From: Ahaetulla prasina
Taxonomy: Eukaryota; Chordata; Lepidosauria; Squamata; Colubridae
Assembly: GCF_028640845.1 (NCBI RefSeq)
Contig: NC_080539.1
Location: forward strand, 369,565,233 to 369,629,232
DNA length: 64,000 nucleotides
Direction: 5' to 3'
Under the pieces are notes generated by a model. That model ran no database searches and had not been told where the DNA came from. It saw nothing but the letters and a program-made list of their open reading frames with translations. The position numbers and the translations under genes are program-made. Positions 1-12,211 of the stretch are shown one piece after another. Every line of letters begins with the position of its first letter. Position 1 is the first letter of the stretch.

Positions 1-115
1 ATGTTTCCAGCCAGATGCTTAAGGAAGCCTCCAAACAGGGCATAAACATTGCTTCTCCCACCTCCCGCATTGATGGAGCTTGAGAACTTTAAGGTAGACT
101 GCTCCTGTGCAGGAA

Positions 116-855
116 TAACAGAATAACAGAGTTGGAAGAGACCTTGGAGGTCTTCTAGTCCAACCCCCTGCCCAGGCAGGAAACCCTACACCATTTCAGA
201 CAAATGGTTATCCAACATTTTCTTAAAAATTTCCAGTGTTGGAGCATTCACAACTTCTGCAGGCAAGTCGTTCCACTTATTAATTGTTCTCACTGTCAGG
301 AATTTTCTCCTTAGTTCTAAGTTGCTTTTCTCCTTGATTAGTTTCCACCCATTGCTTCTTGTCCTGCCCTCAGATGTTTTTGAGAATAGCTTGACTCCCT
401 CTTCTTTGGGGCAGCCCCTGAGATACTGGAACACTGCTATCATGTCTCCCCTAGTCCTTCTTTTCATTAAACTAGACATACCCAGTTCCTGCAACCGTTC
501 TTCATATGTTTTAGCCTCCAGTCCCCTAATCATCTTTGTTGCTCTTCTCTGCACTCTTTCTAGAGTCTCCACATCTTTTTTACATCGTGGTGACCAAAAC
601 TGAATGCAAATATTCCAAGTGTGACCTTACCAAGGCCTTATAAAGTGGTATTAACACTTCACGTGATCTTGCTTCTATCCCTCTAGGATTGCATTGGCTT
701 TTTTGGCTGCTGCACCAAACGGCTGGCTCATATTTAAGTGATTGTCCACTAAAGACTCTAATATCTTTCTGACAGTTACTACTATTGATTCAGGTGCCAC
801 GTATTCTACACCTGTGCCTAGAATAAAACTTTCGTCTATCTTTCTTAGCTGTTGT
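116..855 (-). mobile_element. CR1-like LINE 3' end (5'-truncated)
   Basis: This is the 3' part of a CR1-type non-LTR retrotransposon. Read on the minus strand, 186-572 encodes the C-terminal tail of the reverse transcriptase polyprotein, including the words [29 protein letters not shown] and [13 protein letters not shown], which resemble the CR1 ORF2 C-terminus. The element ends near 116-130 in the short 3' UTR typical of the family (CAGAGTTGGAAGAGACC on the + strand) followed by an AATAAC-like tail. The same family recurs about fifteen times in the window in both orientations, nearly always as a 3' fragment. All copies here are dead. The 5' boundary near 855 is approximate. Confidence 0.85.
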
Positions 856-1266
856 TCTCAAATGTACTTGGCATCTGACACTATTGTGTGTTCTCTGCGT
901 GGTTGACAATAGTTGCTATGCTGTTGGAAGCTGGCAAGATGCAGTTGTTAACGAAGTTATTTTGAAGCAATGGATTTAAGCACAAATAAACTTAAATGAA
1001 ATCCTGGAAGACCAGTGAAGACCAAGTCCCAGTTCAAAAAGAGGTAACAGAGGACCTTAGAAATGGTAGATAACTTCTGTACTAAGATTCAGGAACAGGT
1101 TGTTAAATAGTATATCTGGAAGCACACAAAACCGTCATTTCTCAAAGCCAACATGTATTTGTCAGGAACAATTCAAGCCAAAAGTGGATTCTTAAACTTG
1201 GATTCTGCTATCTAATGTCATTGCAGTCCTTGTTTGCTATGAATTCTTTTTCTGTGATAAACCGGG
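856..1266. other. no recognisable feature
   Basis: I see no gene, known repeat or strong composition bias in this stretch. Confidence 0.4.
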
Positions 1267-1394
1267 CTACAGGTAGTCCTCGATGTACGACCACGATGGA
1301 GCCCAAAATTTCTGTTGCCGAGTGAAATATTTGTTGAGTGAATTTTGCCCATTTTACGACCTTTCTTGCCACAGTTGTTAAGTGAATTACCATA
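1267..1394. mobile_element. TA-flanked MITE fragment (Tc1/mariner-like), cut by L1
   Basis: The stretch starts CAGGTAGTCCTCGATG and carries the internal words of the common MITE seen complete at 11855-12209 (AAATTTCTGTTGC, TTTTACGACCTTTCTTGCCAC, GTTAAGTGAAT). It stops where the L1 poly(A) (poly(T) on +) begins, so the L1 inserted into it or next to it. Confidence 0.6.
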
Positions 1395-1980
1395 GGTTTT
1401 TTTTTTGTTTTGTTTTTTATAAAAAAAGTTTTATTTTTACAATCTTATCAAATAATTCATCCAATGTACAGTTATATACAATTAGTCGGGCCTGCCCAGT
1501 CACCACCCCCCTTTTTAACCTTCTTCCCTCTTCTACCTTCTTTTACTTTCCAAACCTTCCTCTCCTTCTCTTATCTACCTCCTCTCCTCCCTCCACCCTA
1601 CACTCTTCTCCCTCTTCTACCCCTCTTCCTTCCTCTTCTCCTCTTTCCTACCTCCTACTCTCTCTTTTTTCCCTCCCCACCGTTCTAAAATGGCAACTGG
1701 TCAGACCCGACCCTACATTAATTATATTTATACATCTTCAATAATCCCTGTACATTAACCATCACTCCATCACTAACCTCAACCCCCCAATTCCCTTCCC
1801 CTTTACCCCCCACCCCCCACCCCGACTTCCCAGAACAAAATGCAGGGTATCAAAACTAACAATCATAATCTAAAATAATTCCTAAATTATAATCTCTAGT
1901 CTCTCCACGCTTATTCACACTCTCAATTCCCTCCTTCAGAAATATATCTAATACAAATTATTCCTAAATTTACTCATATG

Positions 1981-4900
1981 CTATTTGATATTTTTTATCT
2001 GATACTTATTTTGAATATAATCAATCCACATTTTCCATTCTAAAATATATTTTTCTTGTGTATAGTCTTTCAAGTAAGCAGAGATTTTTGCCATTTCTGC
2101 CAGATTTGATACTTTAAGAGTCCATTCTTCAATTGTAGGTAATTCTTCTTTCTTCCAATATTGAGCAATCAAAAGTCTTATGGCTGTTATTAAGTTCAGA
2201 ATCAATTTAGTCTCTATAGCTGTACAATCCATAATTATTCCTAGTAAAAGAACTGCGGGTAAACTTAATCTTCTTTTCAAAATATTCTGCATGATCCACC
2301 ATACTTTAATCCAAAATGCTTTAACTTTTTTGCAAGTCCACCATATATGATAATAAGTAGCATCTTCACAATCACATCTCCAGCATTTAGCCTGTACATT
2401 AGGATACATACATGACAATTTTTTGGGGTCTAAATGCCATCTATAAAACATCTTATAAAAATTTTCTCTCATATTTTGCGCTTGTGTAAATTTAACATTC
2501 CTCACCCAAATTCTTTCCCAAGTTTCCAACATTATTGGTTGCTGAAAATTTTGTGCCCACTTAATCATACAATCCTTAACCAAATCAGTCTCTGAATCTA
2601 TTTCTACTAATACATTATACAACCTCTTAATATGCTGTTGACCTTGATCTCTCATTTGTTTTAACAAATTATCCTCAATTTGCTTAACACCTATTTTTTG
2701 ATCTAATTTCCATCTAGCTTGTAGTTGTCCATATTGGAACCATGTATAATTTTTCCCTTCTTCCCCCATCTTTTCTCTAGATTTTAATTGTAACTCCCCC
2801 TTTTCCATACAAAGAAGTTCTTTATAAGTAACTACCTCCATCTTTTGATATATATTTATATTTTCTATCATGTGTCTCGGGTTTGCCCATATTGGAATCT
2901 TTCCATCTAATTTGTATTGATATTTCCTCCAAACCCTCAATAATGCATTTCTAATTATATTATTTTTAAATATTTTATCAACTTTCTTATCATATAATAA
3001 ATAGGCATGCCACCCATATAACAAACCATAACCTTCTATATTCAGAACTCTTTCCTCAGTTAAATTAATCCAATCCAATCAGTAATTAATGATAAAACAA
3101 CTGCTTCATAATACAATTTTAAATTAGGCATTTTAAGACCCCCCCTTTCCCTTATATCCTGCATTACTTTTAATTTTATTCTTGGTTTTTTGCCCATCCA
3201 TACAAATTTACTAATCCCTTTTGCCATTCCTGTAATTTAATATCATTCTTAAACACCGTATCATTTGAAACAAAACAAAAACCTGGGCAAAACATTCATT
3301 TTTATAGCCGCTATTCTTCCCAGCAAAGATAGTTGTAACTTCTTCCAACTCTCCATTTCTTTCCATACCTTCTGCCACAATACCTCATAATTATTTTTGT
3401 ATAATTTAACATTTGAAGCTGTAATATATATTCCTAAATATTTAACCTTTTAACGATTTCAAAACCTGAAGTTCTTTCTAACTCTTCTTTTGTTGTATAT
3501 TCATATTTTTAGTTATCATCTTTGTCTTTTGCTGATTCACCTTAAATCCAGATACTTTACCATACTGACCAATTATATCTTTTAAACCAGTTACTGAGTA
3601 TATTGGTTGAGATACAGTAACAACCAGATCATCTGCAAAAGCTCTTAATCTATAATCTTGATGTTTAACTCTAATTCCCTTTATTCGATCGGAACCACGT
3701 ATGTTATTCAGAAGAATTTCTAAAGTTAAAATAAAAAGTAATGGGGACAAGGGACATCCCTGTCTCGTCCTTTCTCAATTTTAAAAGTTTCTGTTAACCC
3801 ACCATTTACTATTATTTGTGCTGTTTGCTTCTGATATATTGCTTTAATTGCACGAATAAAATAATCCCCAAATTGCATTTTTCTATTACTTTAAACAAAA
3901 CTGCCAATCCAATCTATCAAAAGCTTTTTCAGCATCCAAAAAGGAATGCCGCTGATACTTGGTTGTTTCTTCCAAATATTCAAGTAAATTTACGATTTGC
4001 CTCACATTATATCTCATCTGCCTACCCTTAATAAATCCTGACTGATCATTATGAATTATTTGATTCATCACTGGCATTAATCTATTAGCCAATATCTTGG
4101 TAAATATCTTGTAATCAGTATTTAAAAGTGATATAGGCCTATAATTCTCTGCTTTAATACCATCTCGATCTTCCTTCGGTATTAACGAAATAAAGGCTGT
4201 CCTCCATGAAGGGGGAACATCTCCTCCCATTTGAATTTTATTAAATAACTCTTTAAGTGGTTCAACCATCTCATATTGTAAATTTTATAATAAACAGCTG
4301 TTAAACCATCTGTTCCTGGTGCTTTACCGATTTTAAGTTGTTTAATTGCTAAGAAAATTTCCTCTGAAGTAATTAATTGATTCAATTCTTCTCTTTGATT
4401 TTCTGTAAGCTCACAAATATTTTGTTGTTGTAAATATCTTTCTATCTCTGTATCATCAACCATATCCCTAGAATATAACTTACTATAATACTCTAAAATG
4501 CTTTTTAATCAAGTTCTTTTGATAAACTTCCTTACCCCTATATTCTATTTTATCAATCGTTCGTGATTTCTGTTTTTTCCTTATTAAATAGGCAAGCCAT
4601 CTTCCTGGCTTATTGGCATTATTAAACGTATTATGTTTTACATATTGTAAATTAATTGCTACTTGATCTGCCATCAACATATTAAACTGACCTCTCAATA
4701 TATTTATTGATTCTTTTATTTTACTATTTCCTGGGCTATTTATCAATAATTGTTCTTTCTTTTTAATTTCCTCTTCCAGTTCCTTTTTCTTTTTCTGCAA
4801 TTTATTTTTGTATTTAATATTCATTTGTATAAGATTTCCTCTCATATAAGCCTTACTGGAGTCCCAAATCATCTCTATAGATGTCTCTTTTTTCATATTC

Positions 4901-5697
4901 ATAATAAAAAATTCTTTCATTTGTTTTTTACATTCATTTACATTTTGTTCATATTTAAACAAATTCTCATTCAACCTCCATGATCTCCTAGCCTCCTTTT
5001 CCTGATCAAATTCAATCCAAACTGGACTATGATCAGATAAAGTTCTTGAACAAATCTTCGTCTTCTTCACTCTAGAATACAAATCATTAGTAATCAAAAT
5101 AAAATCAATCCTCGAAAATGATTGGTGCCTATCAGAAAAGAAGGTAAAATCCCTCTCTTCTGTATTATGTTCTCTCCAAATATCTCTTAATTCCAAGTCC
5201 TCCATCATTTCAAAAAAAGCCTTTGGTAATTTACCGCTTGATATCTTCCTTAAGCTTTTTTGTCTTTTGAGTATCCAACACACCATTCCAATCACCCATT
5301 AATATATATGATTTATAATCCCAAAATACTATTCTTTTATGTAAAACTTGAAAAATTTTCTTGTTGTTGATTCGAGCATAAACTCCTATTAATAATGTCT
5401 TCTTTCCTCCAACAAGAGTTCAATAGCAATGTATCTTCCTTGCTTATCCACCTCAATTAATTTTGCTGATATATCCTTCTTTATATATATAACTAAACCA
5501 TTTTTTTTCTCCAAAGAGGAGGCAACAAAATGTACTCCCAGTTTTGAATTTATCAAATATTTCTGGTCTAAAGATCTAATATGTGTTTCTTGTAAACAAG
5601 TAATGTCATTTTAAATTGTTTCAAATAATGAAATACTTTCCTTCTCTTCATGTGAATTCAAACCATTAACATTCCAAGATAATAGTTTAATTGCCAT
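1981..5697 (-). pseudogene. L1 ORF2 (endonuclease / reverse transcriptase), broken
   Basis: ORF2 would start at the ATG at 5697-5695 with MAIKLLSWNVNGLNS, the usual apurinic-endonuclease-like start. It soon meets an in-frame stop, then continues with a QETH motif. The segment 4483-5295 holds the rest of the endonuclease, ending in SRTLSDHSPVWIEF (the SDHxP catalytic motif). 4182-4463 and 3886-4269 carry the reverse-transcriptase N-terminus (GKAPGTDGLT, PISLLNTDYKIF, FLDAEKAFDRLDW). 3478-3750 carries the FADDL active-site motif. 1981-3078 is a 365-residue C-terminal piece with the L1 Cys/His signature CWRCDCEDATYYHIWWTC. The total span matches about 1,240 codons, near the normal L1 ORF2 length, so it is degraded by small frameshifts and stops rather than large deletion. 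Confidence 0.85.
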
Positions 5698-6851
5698 TAT
5701 CGGCCAAAGGAAACTTTTGGAACACTAGCCGCAAATCACATTTTGCTTTAGGCCTTGCTCCTCCCACTGTTTCCGTTGTAGTAGTTGCCAGTTGTTGTTG
5801 TGCCTTCATCTCTTGTTCCTTGCGTTTAGCAGCAGCTCTTGTCAGCCTTTGTTCTTTTGAATCTGGACCCGTCATAGGTATTTCCAACACTTGTAATAAA
5901 TCTTCTTCCATCGCAATCTGTTCTTGAACCTGCTTCACTTCTCTTTCCTTCACTTCAGTCTCCTTTCTTCTAGCATCCAGTGGAGAAAGACTTCCAACTT
6001 TTAATGCCTCAACATAAAATTCTCTTCCCTTTCCAACTGTATTGGGACGATGTACTTTCCTGCATAATATACTATTATACCAGTTGGAATATCCCATCTA
6101 TATTCAATCTGACGTTTTTAAGTTCATTCACCAGGAAGGCAAATTCCTTCTAGCCCTTAACATTTTTGGTGGAATTTCCTTTAATATTAAAATATCCTGA
6201 CCAGCAATCTGAATCTTCTCCCCCTTATATGAGGCTTGCAAAATCTGATTTCTCACTGTTCTATTTGTAAAATAAATAACAACATCCCTTGGCAACTTTT
6301 TTTGCCTTGCTATCCAAGAATTCACACGATATATTTTATCAATTTGATAAGCCACATCTGCTGGACGAGCTGCTAATATCTCAGCAAATACTTCAGAAAA
6401 AATTTCCCTTAAATCCTCTTCTTTATTCTCTTTCAGACCACGAATTCTTAGAGCAAATTCCATATTTCTGTATTGTATCAAAACTATTTCATCATCTGTT
6501 TTTTCCATTTTACTTTGAAATTCAGCCATTTTATTATCTAATTTTGAATTATGTTGCTTAATTTCTTCAACCTCCTCTTCCAATAAAATCACATTATTTG
6601 CCAAACTTTGTACTGCAATTACAAATCCTTCTTAACTTCTTTATTTCCCACTTGAATTTCTGATATCTGCTCTTTCATTTCAGACATCTCATCAGTTATT
6701 ACTTTAAATTTTTCTTGCATAAAGTCTTTTAAATTCTCTTGTACGCCTCTAAATTCAATGTTCTAGTCTCCACTGTATGAGCTGGAGAGGCACCAGCTGA
6801 GGAGATTCCAGAGCCCTTTGTTACAGTAGACTTTAATTGTTTGGCTGCCAT
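5687..6851 (-). pseudogene. L1 ORF1 (RNA-binding coiled-coil protein), broken
   Basis: The reading frame begins near 6851 with MAAKQLKSTVTKG and is soon interrupted. The segment 6128-6604 starts with a heptad-rich coiled coil (EEEVEEIKQHNSKLDNKM) and goes on to an RRM-like domain typical of L1 ORF1 (MEFALRIRGLKE, then PRDVVIYFTNRTVRNQIL). The segment 5687-6097 is the C-terminal part, rich in charged residues and ending in a stop whose codon overlaps the ORF2 start. The protein is an RNA chaperone in active elements; this copy cannot make it intact. Confidence 0.75.
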
Positions 6852-6881
6852 CTTCTATAAAATTATTTATTTATTTCCAAC

Positions 6882-8420
6882 TTACGGCCGCCTTGAAAGA
6901 GGCGGTGGTGAGGCCCTCCTTAAGCCGTCCTGGACCCGGCTGTTTTAGGTAATTATCGTCCGGTCTCAACCCGCTCACGGCGAAGGTTGTAGAGAGTATG
7001 GTGGCATATCAATTTCCCTTGCACCTGGATGAAACTGTCTATCTAGACCCGTTCCAGTCCGGTTTTCGGCCCGGTTACAGCACGGAGACGGCTTTGGTCG
7101 CGTTGGTGGATGGTCTCTGGAGGGGCAGGGAGAGGGTTCCTCCTCTGCCCTGGCCCTATTAGACCTCTCAGCGGCTTTCGATACCATCGACCATGGTATC
7201 CTGCTGCGCCGGTTGGGGGGATTGGGAGTGGGAGGCACCGTTTATCGGTGGTTCTCCTCCTATCTCTCCGACCGGTCGCAGTCGGTGTTGACGGGGCAGA
7301 GGTCGGCCCGAGGCGCCTCACTTGTGGGGTGCCGCAGGGTCGATCCTCTCGCCTTCTGTTTAACATCTACATGAAGCCGCTGGGTGAGATCATCAGTGGT
7401 TTCGTGTGAAGTACCAGCTGTATGCGGATGACACCCAGCTGTACTTTTCTACACCGACCACCCCAACGGTTATCAAGTGCTGTCCCGGTGCCTGGAGGCC
7501 GACGGGTCTGGATGGGGAGAAATAGGCTCAAGCTCAATCCTCCAAGACAGAGTGGCTGTGGATGCCGCATCCCGATACAGTCAGCTAACCGCTGCTGACC
7601 ATCGGTGGCGAGTCATTGGCCCCGATGGAAAGGGTCCGCAACTTAGGCGCCCTCCTGGATGAACGGCTGTCTCTAGAAGACCATTTGACGGCCGCTCCAG
7701 GAGAGCGTACCAGGTTCGCCTGGTACGCCAGTTGCGCCTTTCTGGACCGGGATGCCTATGCACGGTCACTCACGCACTCGTGACGTCTCGCCTGGATTAC
7801 TGCAATGCTCTCTACATGGGGCTCCTTGAAGGGCATCCGAGGCTGCAGTTAGTCCAGAATGCGGCTGCGCTGGTGATAGATGGAGCCCTCGTGGCTCCCG
7901 TGATAACACCCATCCTGCGAGGCTGCACTGGCTACCTGTGGCTTTCCGGGTGCGCTTCAAGGTTTTGGTGACCACCTTTAAAGCGCTCCATGGCATTGGG
8001 CCGGGCTACTTACGGGACCGCCTACTGCTACCGAATATCTCTCACCGACCCGTGCGCTCTCACAGAGAGGGTCTCCTCAGGGTGCCGTCGGCGCGGCAAT
8101 GTCGTCTGGCGACACCCAGGGGAAGGGCCTTCTCTGTGGGGGGCCCCACCCTCTGGAATGAACTACCCCCCGGACTTCGTCAGCTTTCCGACCTCCGGAC
8201 CTTCCGCCGCGGGCTTAAAACGTATTTATTTAATTGTGCAGGGCTGAGCTAGATTTTAAATTATTGGTTTTAAATTGGGTTTTATTTGATATTTTAATTC
8301 TAAATTTACGGGCTTGTTAGAATCAGTTTTTTAATTGTTTTATATTGTATTTATATGTCTTTTAAATGCCTGTACACCGCCCTGAGTCCTTCGGGAGATA
8401 GGGCGGTATATAAATTTGAA

Positions 8421-8450
<30 letters not shown>
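6882..8450 (+). mobile_element. L2-like LINE 3' half, frameshifted
   Basis: Conceptual translation across several frames gives L2-clade reverse-transcriptase blocks in order: LDPFQSGFRPGYSTETAL, LDLSAAFDTIDHGILL, TCGVPQG, YQLYADDTQLYFSTPT (the YADD active site), then VTSRLDYCNALYMGL and LWNELPPGLRQLSDLRTF. The 3' UTR ends in a short stem-loop, CCGCCCT...AGGGCGG (8375-8410), followed by an AAATAAATAAAT tail to 8450. Several frameshifts and stops make it inactive. Related 3' copies lie at 21930-22650 and 59283-60245. Confidence 0.8.
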
Positions 8451-8451
<1 letters not shown>

Positions 8452-9205
8452 ACACAGTATCAACAGTAGAAACCTTCAAATTTCTGGGTTCTACAATATC
8501 GCAAGATCTCAAATGGACAGCTAACATCAAAAACATCATTAAAAAAGGACAACAAAGAATGTTCTTTCTGCGCCAACTCAGTAAGCTCAAACTGCCCAAG
8601 GAGCTGCTGATCCAGTTCTACAGAGGAATTATTGAGTCTGTCATTTGCACCTCTATAACTGTCTGGTTCGGTTCTGCAACCCAACAAGAAAAACACAGAC
8701 TTCAGAGGATAATTAGAACTGCAGAAAAAATAATTGCTACCAACTTGCCTTCCATTGAGGACCTGTATACTGCACGAATCAAGAAGAGGGCCGTGAAAAT
8801 ATTTGCAGATCCCTCGCATCCTGGACATAAACTGTTTCAACTCCTACCCTCAAAACGACGCTATAGAGCACTGCACACCAGAACAACTAGACACAAGAAC
8901 AGTTTTTCCCGAAGGCCATCACTCTGCTAAACAAATAATTCCCTCAACACTGTCAGACTATTTACTGAATCTGCACTACTATTAATCGTTTCATAGTTCC
9001 CATCACCAATCTCTTTCCACTTATGACTGTATGACTATAACTTGTTGCTGGCAATCCTTATGATTTATATTGATATATTGATCATCAATTGTGTTGTAAA
9101 TGTTGTACCTTGATGAACGTATCTTTTCTTTTATGTACACTGAGAGCATCTGTGTGTCCAATCACACTTGGCCAATAAAATTCTATTCTATTCTATTCTA
9201 TTCTA
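8452..9205 (+). mobile_element. LINE 3' end with GGCCAATAAAA(ATTCT)n tail
   Basis: The translation at 8559-8930 gives a non-LTR reverse-transcriptase C-terminus (FLRQLSKLKLPKELLIQFYR, IESVICTSITVWFGSATQQ, SHPGHKLFQLLPSKRRYR). The 3' UTR includes GTGTGTCCAATCACACTTGGCCAATAAAA and ends in ATTCT repeats at about 9180-9205. It starts directly after the L2 tail. A longer copy with the RT active site lies at 54262-55510. The family is probably in the CR1/L3 group; the clade assignment is tentative. Confidence 0.75.
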
Positions 9206-9382
9206 ATAACACTACTTTTTTTTGGAGTTTCAAGATAATCATATTCCACTGCTGGAATAGCCTGGGAATAGCCCAGGTCTTCTTAACCCAATTGAAAAAT
9301 CTACAGAGCCGACTAAAGAAACTTGTTAGTCAAAAGTGACCCAGCAATAAAACCTGGTTAATAGAAGCTATCCAGAACTAAT

Positions 9383-9650
9383 AAGGGCCGTAATAGCTCA
9401 GGCTGTTAGAAGCCTGTTATTAGAACACAGTAGCCTGCAATTACTGCAGGTTCAAGCCCGGCCCGAGGTTGACTCAGCCTTCCATCCTTTAAGGTAGGTA
9501 AAATGAGGACCCAGATTGTTGGGGGGGCAATAAGTTGACTTTGTAAATATACAAATAGAATGAGACTATTGCCTTATACATTGTAAGCCGCCCTGAGTCT
9601 TCGGAGAAGGGCGGGATATAAATGTAAATAATAATAATAATAATAATAAT

Positions 9651-9680
<30 letters not shown>
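9383..9680 (+). mobile_element. tRNA-derived SINE with L2-type 3' tail
   Basis: The head carries pol III promoter-like boxes: TAGCTCAGGCTGTTAGAAG (A box) and GGTTCAAGCCC (B box). The body contains TCAGCCTTCCATCCTTTAAGG and ATGAGGACCCAGATTG. The 3' end, CGCCCTGAGTCTTCGGAGAAGG, matches the tail of the L2-like LINE, followed by (AAT)n and (AAC)n. Other copies: 12837-13118, 17685-17950, 35046-35312 and its duplicate near 36890-37150. Confidence 0.8.
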
Positions 9681-9681
<1 letters not shown>

Positions 9682-9816
9682 GAGTTGGAAGGGACCTTGG
9701 AGGCCTTCTAGTCCAACCCTCTGCCCAGGCAGGAAACCCTACACCATCTCAGACAAATAGTATCCAACATTTTCTTAAAAAATTTCCAGTGTTGGAGCAT
9801 TCACAATTTCTGCGAT
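9681..9816 (-). mobile_element. CR1-like LINE 3' fragment
   Basis: CAGAGTTGGAAGGGACCTTG and the following 3' UTR plus the last RT codons match the CR1-like family. The fragment stops at GCATTCACAATTTCTGCG, where Tc1-type sequence begins. Confidence 0.8.
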
Positions 9817-10195
9817 GGTGAGACCAAGATCCTTCAATCTTGGTTTCACATTATAACGGCTGCAGAATTAAAAGACTTGGTTCACTCCATGGAAAGACGT
9901 TGTAAGGCCGTCATTCATGCTAAAGGTTACCCAACTATAAAGATTCACTGACATGGTGATCATTTTTGTATATCTCATTTTTTTCTAGGTTTTTCACTTT
10001 TCTTCTTTATACGGTAACTGCTATTCTAATAGCTAATCCTTCATAAAAGTCATTGCATGACATTCTTGATTAAATTATCTTTTCATTGATATATAATTTT
10101 ATGGTGCTACTCAAAAAAAAAAGTGTTGTTATTAGCTAGTTTTAGAAAATTACACTTTTCCCAAAAGGTTTCCACAATTTTAGCCACTACTGTAT
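9817..10195 (+). mobile_element. Tc1-like transposon 3' fragment
   Basis: The first ~135 bases translate to a Tc1-type transposase C-terminus (AAELKDLVHSMERRCKAVIHA followed by KGYPT and a stop). The non-coding 3' part ends in CCCAAAAGGTTTCCACAATT and TAGCCACTACTGTA, which look like a Tc1 terminal inverted repeat. Only the 3' end is present. Confidence 0.6.
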
Positions 10196-10442
10196 GGAGA
10201 CCAAGCCCTGTTGCTAATGGGAACAGGAGCCGGCTTGTTTAGCTAGCAGAAGAAAATAGAAGGGGAAAATACAACTGTGGCTTGCAACTATCTAAAAGGC
10301 TTACTCTTCCAGTTCTCTGTTGAAACCGAAAGCAGGAGGGGGGAAAAATCATGGGGTGGAACTTAAAATTAAAACCAGTGTGAAACTAGCAGGAAATTCC
10401 TAACCGTTTCTGCTTTTAAGCAGTAGAAGAGTCTGCTAAAAA

Positions 10443-10577
10443 CAGGGGTCTCCAACCTTGGAAACTTTAAGACTTGTGGATTTCAACTCCCAGAATCCCT
10501 CAGCCAGCAAAGCTGGCTGAGGAATTCTGGGATTTGAAGTCCACAAGTCTTAAAGTTACTAAGGTTGGAGACCCCTG
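10443..10577. mobile_element. palindromic hAT-type MITE
   Basis: The element is almost a perfect palindrome: CAGGGGTCTCCAACCTTGG ... CCAAGGTTGGAGACCCCTG type arms around CAGCCAGCAAAGCTGGCTG. It is flanked by GCTAAAAA and GCTAAGAA, an 8-bp target duplication with one mismatch, as expected for hAT transposition. About a dozen relatives occur in the window. Confidence 0.85.
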
Positions 10578-10677
10578 GCTAAGAAGCTGCCTCCCTGACT
10601 TGAAATGAAGTTTCAAATAAGGCAGGGGCCAGGAAGGATGGTTTTCCTGCAGGGTGAAGTCTCCAAATTTGGCAAGT

Positions 10678-11470
10678 TTAACATAACATAACATAACATC
10701 AGAGTTGGAAGGGACCTTGGAGGCCTTCTAGTCCAACCCCCTGCCCAGGCAGGAAACCCTACACCATCTCAGTCAGATGGTTATCCAACATTTTCTTAAA
10801 AATTTCCAGTGTTGGAGCATTCACAACTTCTGCAGGCAAGTCGTTCCACTTATTAATTGTTCTAACTGTCAGGAAATTTCTCCTTAGTTCTAAGTTGCTT
10901 CTTTCTTTGATCAGTTTCCACCCATTGCTTCTTGTTCTACCCTCAGGTGCTTTGGAGAACAGCCCGACTCCCTCTTCTTTGTGGCAGCCCTTGAGATATT
11001 GGAAGACTGCTATCATGTCTCCCCTTGTCCTTCTTTTCATTAAGCTAGACATACCCAGTTCCTGCAACCGTTCTTCATATGTTTTAGCCTCCAGTCCCCT
11101 AATCATCTTGGTTGCTCTTCTCTGCACTCTTTCTAGAGTCTCAGCATCTTTTTTACATCGTGGTGACCAAAACTGAATGCAATATTCCAACTGTGGCCTT
11201 ACCAAGGCATTATAAAGTGGTATTAACACTTCACGTGATCTTGAGTCTATCCCTCTGTTTATGCAGCCCAGAACTGTGTTGGCTTTTTTAACAGCTGCTG
11301 CACACTGCTGGCTCATATCTAAATGGTTATCCACTAGGACTCCAAGATCCCTATCACAGCTACTACTATGAGCAAGGTACCACATATACGGTACTGGTGC
11401 ATTTTGTTTTTTTGGCCTAAATGTAGAACCTTACTTTTTTCACTGTTGAATTTCATTTTGTTAGATAGCA
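10678..11470 (-). mobile_element. CR1-like LINE 3' end
   Basis: The longest clean frame of this family (10759-11385, 208 codons, minus) covers [52 protein letters not shown] and the C-terminal tail. The 3' end at 10678-10700 runs into ATAAC repeats on the + strand. The frame is open by recency, but the copy lacks everything upstream of the RT thumb region. Confidence 0.85.
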
Positions 11471-11621
11471 TTTTGTTAGATAGTTTAAGAGTTATGGGCT
11501 TCAAATCTCAGCATGGCCAGTTGGGGATCATTCTGGGCATTGAAATCCACAAAGATGCTAACTTTGGAGAACTTTGGGTTAGTGGATTTCTGCACCCAGC
11601 AAGACGGGGGTTGGGCTAGAT

Positions 11622-11734
11622 CAGGGGTCTCCAACCTTGGCCACTTTAAGACTTGTGGACTTCAGCTCCCAGAATTCCTTCCTCTGAGAGTTGAAGTCCA
11701 CAAGTCTTAAAGTGGCCAAGGTTGGAGACCCCTG
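11622..11734. mobile_element. palindromic hAT-type MITE with perfect 8-bp TSD
   Basis: CAGGGGTCTCCAACCTTGGC ends face each other and the element is flanked on both sides by GGCTAGAT (11614-11621 and 11735-11742). Confidence 0.9.
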
Positions 11735-11854
11735 GGCTAGATGACCTCTGAGGTCCCTTCCAATCCATACGGCCTGTGATTCTACAATCGCCTCTCGCCA
11801 AAGAACCAAAGCCAAAGTCAGAAGCTAAGATCCCAGGGAGGTTTCAAGAATATA

Positions 11855-12209
11855 CAGGTAATCCTTGACTTACAACAGTTCGTTTAGTGACCGTTCGACG
11901 TTACGACGACGCTGAAAAATGTGACTTATAACCGTTTTCACACTTCCGACCGTTGCAGCATCCCCATGGTCATATGGTCAAAATTCGGGCACCTGGCAAC
12001 TGACTCGTATTTATGACGGTTCCAGTGTCCCGGGATCGTGTGAAGCCAGATTCATTCAACAGCCACGGTACTAACTTAACAACTGCAGCGATTCACTTAA
12101 CAACCGTGGCAAGAAAAGTCGTAAAAGGGGGCAGAATTCGCTGACTCTCTGTCTCGCCTAGCGACAGAAACGCTGGCCTCCGTTGCGGTCGTAAGTCGAG
12201 GACTACCTG
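11855..12209. mobile_element. complete TA-flanked MITE (Tc1/mariner-like), reference copy
   Basis: This 355-bp element begins CAGGTAATCCTTGACTTA and ends TAAGTCGAGGACTACCTG, so the termini are inverted repeats. It sits between TA dinucleotides (11853-11854, 12210-12211), the usual target duplication of Tc1/mariner elements. No transposase is encoded. Internal words such as CACTTAACAACCGTGGC and GTCATGTGATC recur in all copies. Confidence 0.85.
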
Positions 12210-12211
12210 TA

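Larger units (their letters stand above)
1395..6880 (-). mobile_element. near full-length but degraded L1 LINE
   Basis: A minus-strand L1-clade element runs from an ORF1 start near 6851 to an A-rich 3' end that reads as poly(T) at 1395-1430 on the + strand. ORF1 (coiled coil plus RRM-like domain) is followed by ORF2 (endonuclease, reverse transcriptase, C-terminal Cys/His motif). The two overlap by 11 bases at 5687-5697. A pyrimidine-rich 3' UTR tract lies at about 1500-1690. Both ORFs carry frameshifts and stops, so the copy is inactive. About 5.5 kb is close to the length of full L1 elements, but little or no 5' UTR remains: an L2-like LINE begins at about 6882. Confidence 0.85.

Noticed and set aside
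7110..8252. Host genes encoded by short frames in the GC-rich block
   Set aside because: They are frameshifted pieces of an L2-like reverse transcriptase.
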